Below are positions 36,001-37,967 of a stretch of DNA of 37,967 bases, piece by piece. Position 1 is the stretch's first letter. Every line of letters starts with the position of its first letter. Under the pieces are notes generated by a model. The model saw only the letters and a program-made list of their open reading frames with translations. It did not search any database and had not been told where the DNA came from. The position numbers were made by a program, and so were the translations under genes. The stretch is from assembly GCF_030764225.1 (NCBI RefSeq), contig NZ_JASAXH010000021.1, one strand, 5' to 3'. Source of the DNA: Phocoenobacter atlanticus. GTDB taxonomy: Bacteria; Pseudomonadota; Gammaproteobacteria; Enterobacterales; Pasteurellaceae.

Positions 36001-37840
36001 TACCCGCTTCAGCAAAGTCTTTCCCTGTTACCATTGTTTGAATTTCTTTGCCATCAAAATCTACCCATTTTGTGGTTTTCACTTTATAAGCAAGGTTAGG
36101 ATCTATCAAACCTGCATTAATTACTTTGCCTAAAATATAAGTTTTAGTTAACCCATCATCAGAAACTTTTGTTTTGCTAATATGATAGCCATCAAATTTA
36201 CCCGCTTCAGCAAAGTCTTTCCCTGTTACCGTTGTTTGAATTTCTTTGCCATCAAAATCTACCCATTTAGTTGTTTTTACTTTATAAGCAATAGGATCTA
36301 TCAAACCTGCATTAATTACTTTGCCTAAAATATAAGTTTTAGTTAACCCATCATCAGAAACTTTTGTTTTGCTAATATGATAGCCATCAAATTTACCCGC
36401 TTCAGCAAAGTCTTTCCCTGTTACCGTTGTTTGAATTTCTTTGCCATCAAAATCTATCCATTTTGTGGTTTTAGGTTTATAATATTTATATATACGGGCA
36501 TCGCTTGTTTCATCCATACCATCATAACTATAACCTACAGGATCAATCCCTTTACTTAAAAAAGTATCTGCTTTCTCAGCGTTTTTTAATACCGTACCAC
36601 TAAGATCTAACCATTTAGTGATTTTTGGATCACACTTAGAAACATTCTGACCTAACGCACAAGCAATAAATGTTTTATTATCATCTTTATGTAATTTGAA
36701 AGTATATTCAACAGCAGTTCCTTGCATACCTTCAATATGATTATCCATATTACTTGGGAATGTAATATCGCCACCTGTTTGTTTTATTAAAATAACCTCA
36801 TCACCTTTATTTAGCAAGCTACTTCCTTCAACAGCTACCCCTACTCTAGTATCACTAATATCTGTACCATTTGTATCTGATAATGTTAAAAATGTTTCAT
36901 CTTTCTTAGTATCACTTTGAACGTAAAAATTAATATCTTCAAAATTTGCAATATTCTTAATATTAAACCCTGATTTATGTAAATTCAGCTTATTCCCTGT
37001 TCTTACATCACCTTTTCCAACTCCTGTATAACCACCATAAAAGATTGTTTCTTTTCCGAACTGCCCACCCTTAATAGTGAGAGTATTATTAATAGCATTA
37101 CCTAAAATAGATTTTCCACCTACGACTTGTTGATCAACTTGTCCACCAGTAATCATAATAGAATTACTATTAGCATTTCCTGTATGACTATATCCAGGTG
37201 CTCCAGCATAACCACCATAGACATCTTCTGCCATTTTTCCACCAGTAATTTTTACTGTATTATTATTTGCATTGCCTTCTAATGAATAACCTCCTGTTAA
37301 ATCTCCATCACCACCAGACACATCATAACCTACAGTACCACCATTAATTTCTATAATGTTATTCTCGGCATTGCCTGATTTACTTGTTCCTCCATAAATA
37401 TCTCCATCTATAATGCCATCATTTACTATAACTTTATTATTATTAGAGTTTTTAAATGCAGAAATCCCACCATAAACAGAAGAACCTGAAAATCCTGAAG
37501 ATGATGTAATGGTATGCTGTCCTATATGTCCACCTTTTATTGTTACTGTATTATATGTTGTATCATTATTAGATATAAAAGGTAAAGAAAAAGGATAGGA
37601 AATAGGAAATGAACCAATAACATTGTTTATACTTACCCCCTTAGTATCAATAACTTCGACGGAATTATTTTTCGGACTTTTGCTAAAGCGTCCAATCATT
37701 TCCCCAGTTACCACCTTTGTAAAAGTAGCTTTGTCTACACCTATCGTTCTAGTTGTGCAACCATTTAGATTACTGCCATTTTGTGTATCACATATTACTG
37801 TATCTGCATAACTATATTGTGATAAAAAAAGGAGGCTAAA
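33014..37840 (-). CDS. Large autotransporter with MucBP-like repeats, 5' end cut by an insertion sequence
   Basis: The frame is open from the IS junction to a stop at 33014 (1,608 codons). The first codons encode a signal-peptide core (FSLLFLSQYSYA) and a mature start DTVICDTQ, but no ATG, GTG or TTG lies before them in frame. The first GTG, at 37712-37714, is after the signal peptide and would give an unexportable protein. The passenger starts with about 250 residues of beta-helical GNANNNTVxIxGG repeats, then thirteen about 66-residue repeats (KTTKWVDFDGKEIQTTVTGK...), then a C-terminal beta-barrel ending in GLLFMYNY with a terminal aromatic residue. By architecture it is a type Va surface adhesin. 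Probably not made as a surface protein in this strain unless an IS-borne start is used. Confidence 0.82.
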   Translation of the reverse strand, partial: FSLLFLSQYSYADTVICDTQNGSNLNGCTTRTIGVDKATFTKVVTGEMIGRFSKSPKNNSVEVIDTKGVSINNVIGSFPISYPFSLPFISNNDTTYNTVTIKGGHIGQHTITSSSGFSGSSVYGGISAFKNSNNNKVIVNDGIIDGDIYGGTSKSGNAENNIIEINGGTVGYDVSGGDGDLTGGYSLEGNANNNTVKITGGKMAEDVYGGYAGAPGYSHTGNANSNSIMITGGQVDQQVVGGKSILGNAINNTLTIKGGQFGKETIFYGGYTGVGKGDVRTGNKLNLHKSGFNIKNIANFEDINFYVQSDTKKDETFLTLSDTNGTDISDTRVGVAVEGSSLLNKGDEVILIKQTGGDITFPSNMDNHIEGMQGTAVEYTFKLHKDDNKTFIACALGQNVSKCDPKITKWLDLSGTVLKNAEKADTFLSKGIDPVGYSYDGMDETSDARIYKYYKPKTTKWIDFDGKEIQTTVTGKDFAEAGKFDGYHISKTKVSDDGLTKTYILGKVINAGLIDPIAYKVKTTKWVDFDGKEIQTTVTGKDFAEAGKFDGYHISKTKVSDDGLTKTYILGKVINAGLIDPNLAYKVKTTKWVDFDGKEIQTMVTGKDFAEAGKFDGYHISKTKVSDDGLTKTYILGKVINAGLIDPNLAYKVKTTKWVDFDGKEIQTTVTGKDFAEAGKFDGYHISKTKVSDDGLTKTYILGKVINAGLIDPSLAYKVKTTKWVDFDGKEIQTTVTGKDFAEAGKFDGYHISKTTVSDDGLTKTYILGKVINAGLIDPNLAYKVKTTKWVDFEGKEVQTTVTGKDFAEAGKFDGYHISKTKVSDDGLTKTYILGKVIKAGLIDPNLAYKVKTTKWIDFEGKEVQTTVTGKDFAEAGKFDGYHISKTKVSDDGLTKTYILGKVINAGLIDPNLAYKVKTTKWVDFDGKEIQTTVTGKDFAEAGKFDGYHISKTKVSDDGLTKTYILGKVINAGLIDPNLAYKVKTTKWIDFEGKEVQTTVTGKDFAEAGKFDGYHISKTTISDDGLTKTYILGKVINAGLIDPNLAYKVKTTKWIDFEGKEIQTTVTGKDFAEAGKFDGYHISKTKVSDDGLTKTYILGKVIKAGLIDPNLAYKVKTTKWLDNEGNEIQTAVKGKDFEEQGVFIGYDFNEVSVSDDGLTKTYIFGKLIDTTPLNPDLSYKVKTTKWLDSEGKEIQTAVTGKDFEEQGVFIGYDFNEVKVSDDGLTKTYIFGKLIDTTPLNPDLAYKVKTTKWLDDEGNEIQATVVGKDFEEQGIFVGYDFNEVKVSADGLTKTYIFKKQNVINNVAGRVAKQTESYLNTGIVGIEFVNHGFDLTNSLMDNGLNLNNNLHGFKAFGTIDSSKWTVNYTDLDSFNMVTGVGAIKNNNIFGAFIEAGSGQYHSKTMTKDNIVFSNGNSRYYGIGMLFQTKLNAIYLTSSAKLGKSITSYKSSNIKGAKNNKVNFTSKRNYAGMTLKGAYTAFPNYSINVTPYIEGSYLYFGKDNVMIENQNFTFNKIESLETGVGIKLKGYINNHINIYTDAKWIREYRGIAQGKVLGLDMPSVNVRGDTQSLKVGLDVNFNNNFYMDINMNKSFGIHRGMNTGLLFMYNY
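33930..36480 (-). repeat. Thirteen tandem about 198-bp repeats (MucBP-like)
   Basis: Each unit encodes about 66 residues: KTTKW[VIL]D.[ED]G.E[IV]Q, then GKDF.E.G.F.GY, then SDDGLTKTYI and a variable linker. Units 1-10 (about 34500-36480) are nearly identical, with linker VINAGLIDPNLAY; units 11-13 (about 33930-34500) are a diverged subgroup with GYDFNEV and LIDTTPLNP. Unit 1 lacks one linker residue. A more degenerate unit, ITKWLDLSGTVL to IYKYYK, precedes unit 1. High identity predicts copy-number change by recombination. Confidence 0.92.
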
Positions 37841-37967
37841 CAGGGCAAGAGCATTTTAATTTATATTTAGAAGTAATTGAGCTCTAAAATTATCATCCAA
37901 TGCAGCCATTTTTAGCTTACGTTTCATACTTGCTTTACGAGTTGTATCAGTTTTAACAATATTTAAT
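37841..37967 (-). mobile_element. Right end of an ISAs1-like insertion sequence
   Basis: The minus strand reads a transposase C-terminus, a TAA stop, and then a terminal sequence ending TGCTCTTGCCCTG at 37841, recalling the inverted-repeat ends of ISAs1/H-repeat elements as I remember them. Beyond 37840 the sequence is the autotransporter signal peptide. The rest of the IS is outside the window. If it is a simple insertion, the bases next to the junction (AGGCTAAA, 37833-37840) should be duplicated at the other end. Confidence 0.6.
37856..37967 (-). CDS. Transposase C-terminus (ISAs1/H-repeat-like), partial
   Basis: The last 36 residues of a protein entering from the right edge include NIVKTDTTRKASMKRKLKMA and then ALDDNFRAQLLLNIN before TAA. 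The pattern of a leucine/isoleucine-asparagine start, lysine-rich middle, and A.[LW]D..[FY]...LL end matches the C-termini of ISAs1-family DDE transposases. Identification rests on a short piece. It is in the same frame as the autotransporter, separated by its stop codon. Confidence 0.6.
   Translation of the reverse strand, partial: LNIVKTDTTRKASMKRKLKMAALDDNFRAQLLLNIN

Noticed and set aside
33014..37714. Autotransporter starting at the GTG at 37712
   Set aside because: In-frame sequence upstream encodes a signal-peptide core and mature N-terminus, so the GTG is internal to the original gene.
1..37967. tRNA, rRNA or prophage genes
   Set aside because: No cloverleaf-forming segment, rRNA signature or phage structural, integrase or lysis gene was recognised by eye; a tRNAscan-type search was not possible.

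Overview
The window looks like chromosomal DNA of a low-GC member of the Pasteurellaceae. The evidence is close similarity of the housekeeping proteins to their gamma-proteobacterial counterparts, plus at least six exact copies of the DNA-uptake core ACAAGCGGT, often followed by a TTTGCAAA-rich tail. That is the 'Apl-type' uptake sequence of the Actinobacillus pleuropneumoniae / Mannheimia side of the family, not the Haemophilus influenzae type. The species cannot be named from the sequence alone. Both ends fall in repetitive DNA: an adhesin stalk on the left and an insertion-sequence end on the right, as expected of a draft contig.

Left third (1-6993): the minus strand carries the first 2,152 codons of a giant trimeric autotransporter adhesin with an ESPR signal peptide, two tandem YadA-type head blocks, a repetitive stalk and a collagen-like DGxxG tract at the cut edge. 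Its upstream region holds a 17-bp homopolymer lying exactly between -35-like and -10-like hexamers. A G8 tract lies inside the reading frame. Both are candidate phase-variation switches.

Middle (6994-31478): mostly core genes. These are aspC; msrC, a small methyltransferase and topA; a DoxX-like membrane protein followed by a catalase-family remnant; a HAD phosphatase, a SWIM-SNF2 helicase and pmbA, with a type II toxin-antitoxin pair directly upstream of pmbA; divergent darP; ackA-pta; a GC-rich 38-bp tandem array; a YdcF-like protein; priC; ppiB; cca convergent with mazG; and gyrB. Uptake sequences in inverted pairs and simple hairpins serve as terminators.

Right end (31479-37967): a Sec-exported protein with an RTX-like tail faces a very large classical autotransporter on the minus strand. 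The autotransporter has a beta-helical passenger, thirteen 66-residue MucBP-like repeats and a C-terminal beta-barrel. Its signal-peptide coding sequence is cut by the end of an ISAs1-like element, so no ordinary in-frame start codon remains. The window therefore carries two large surface proteins, one apparently switchable and one apparently silenced by transposition, flanking a conserved core.
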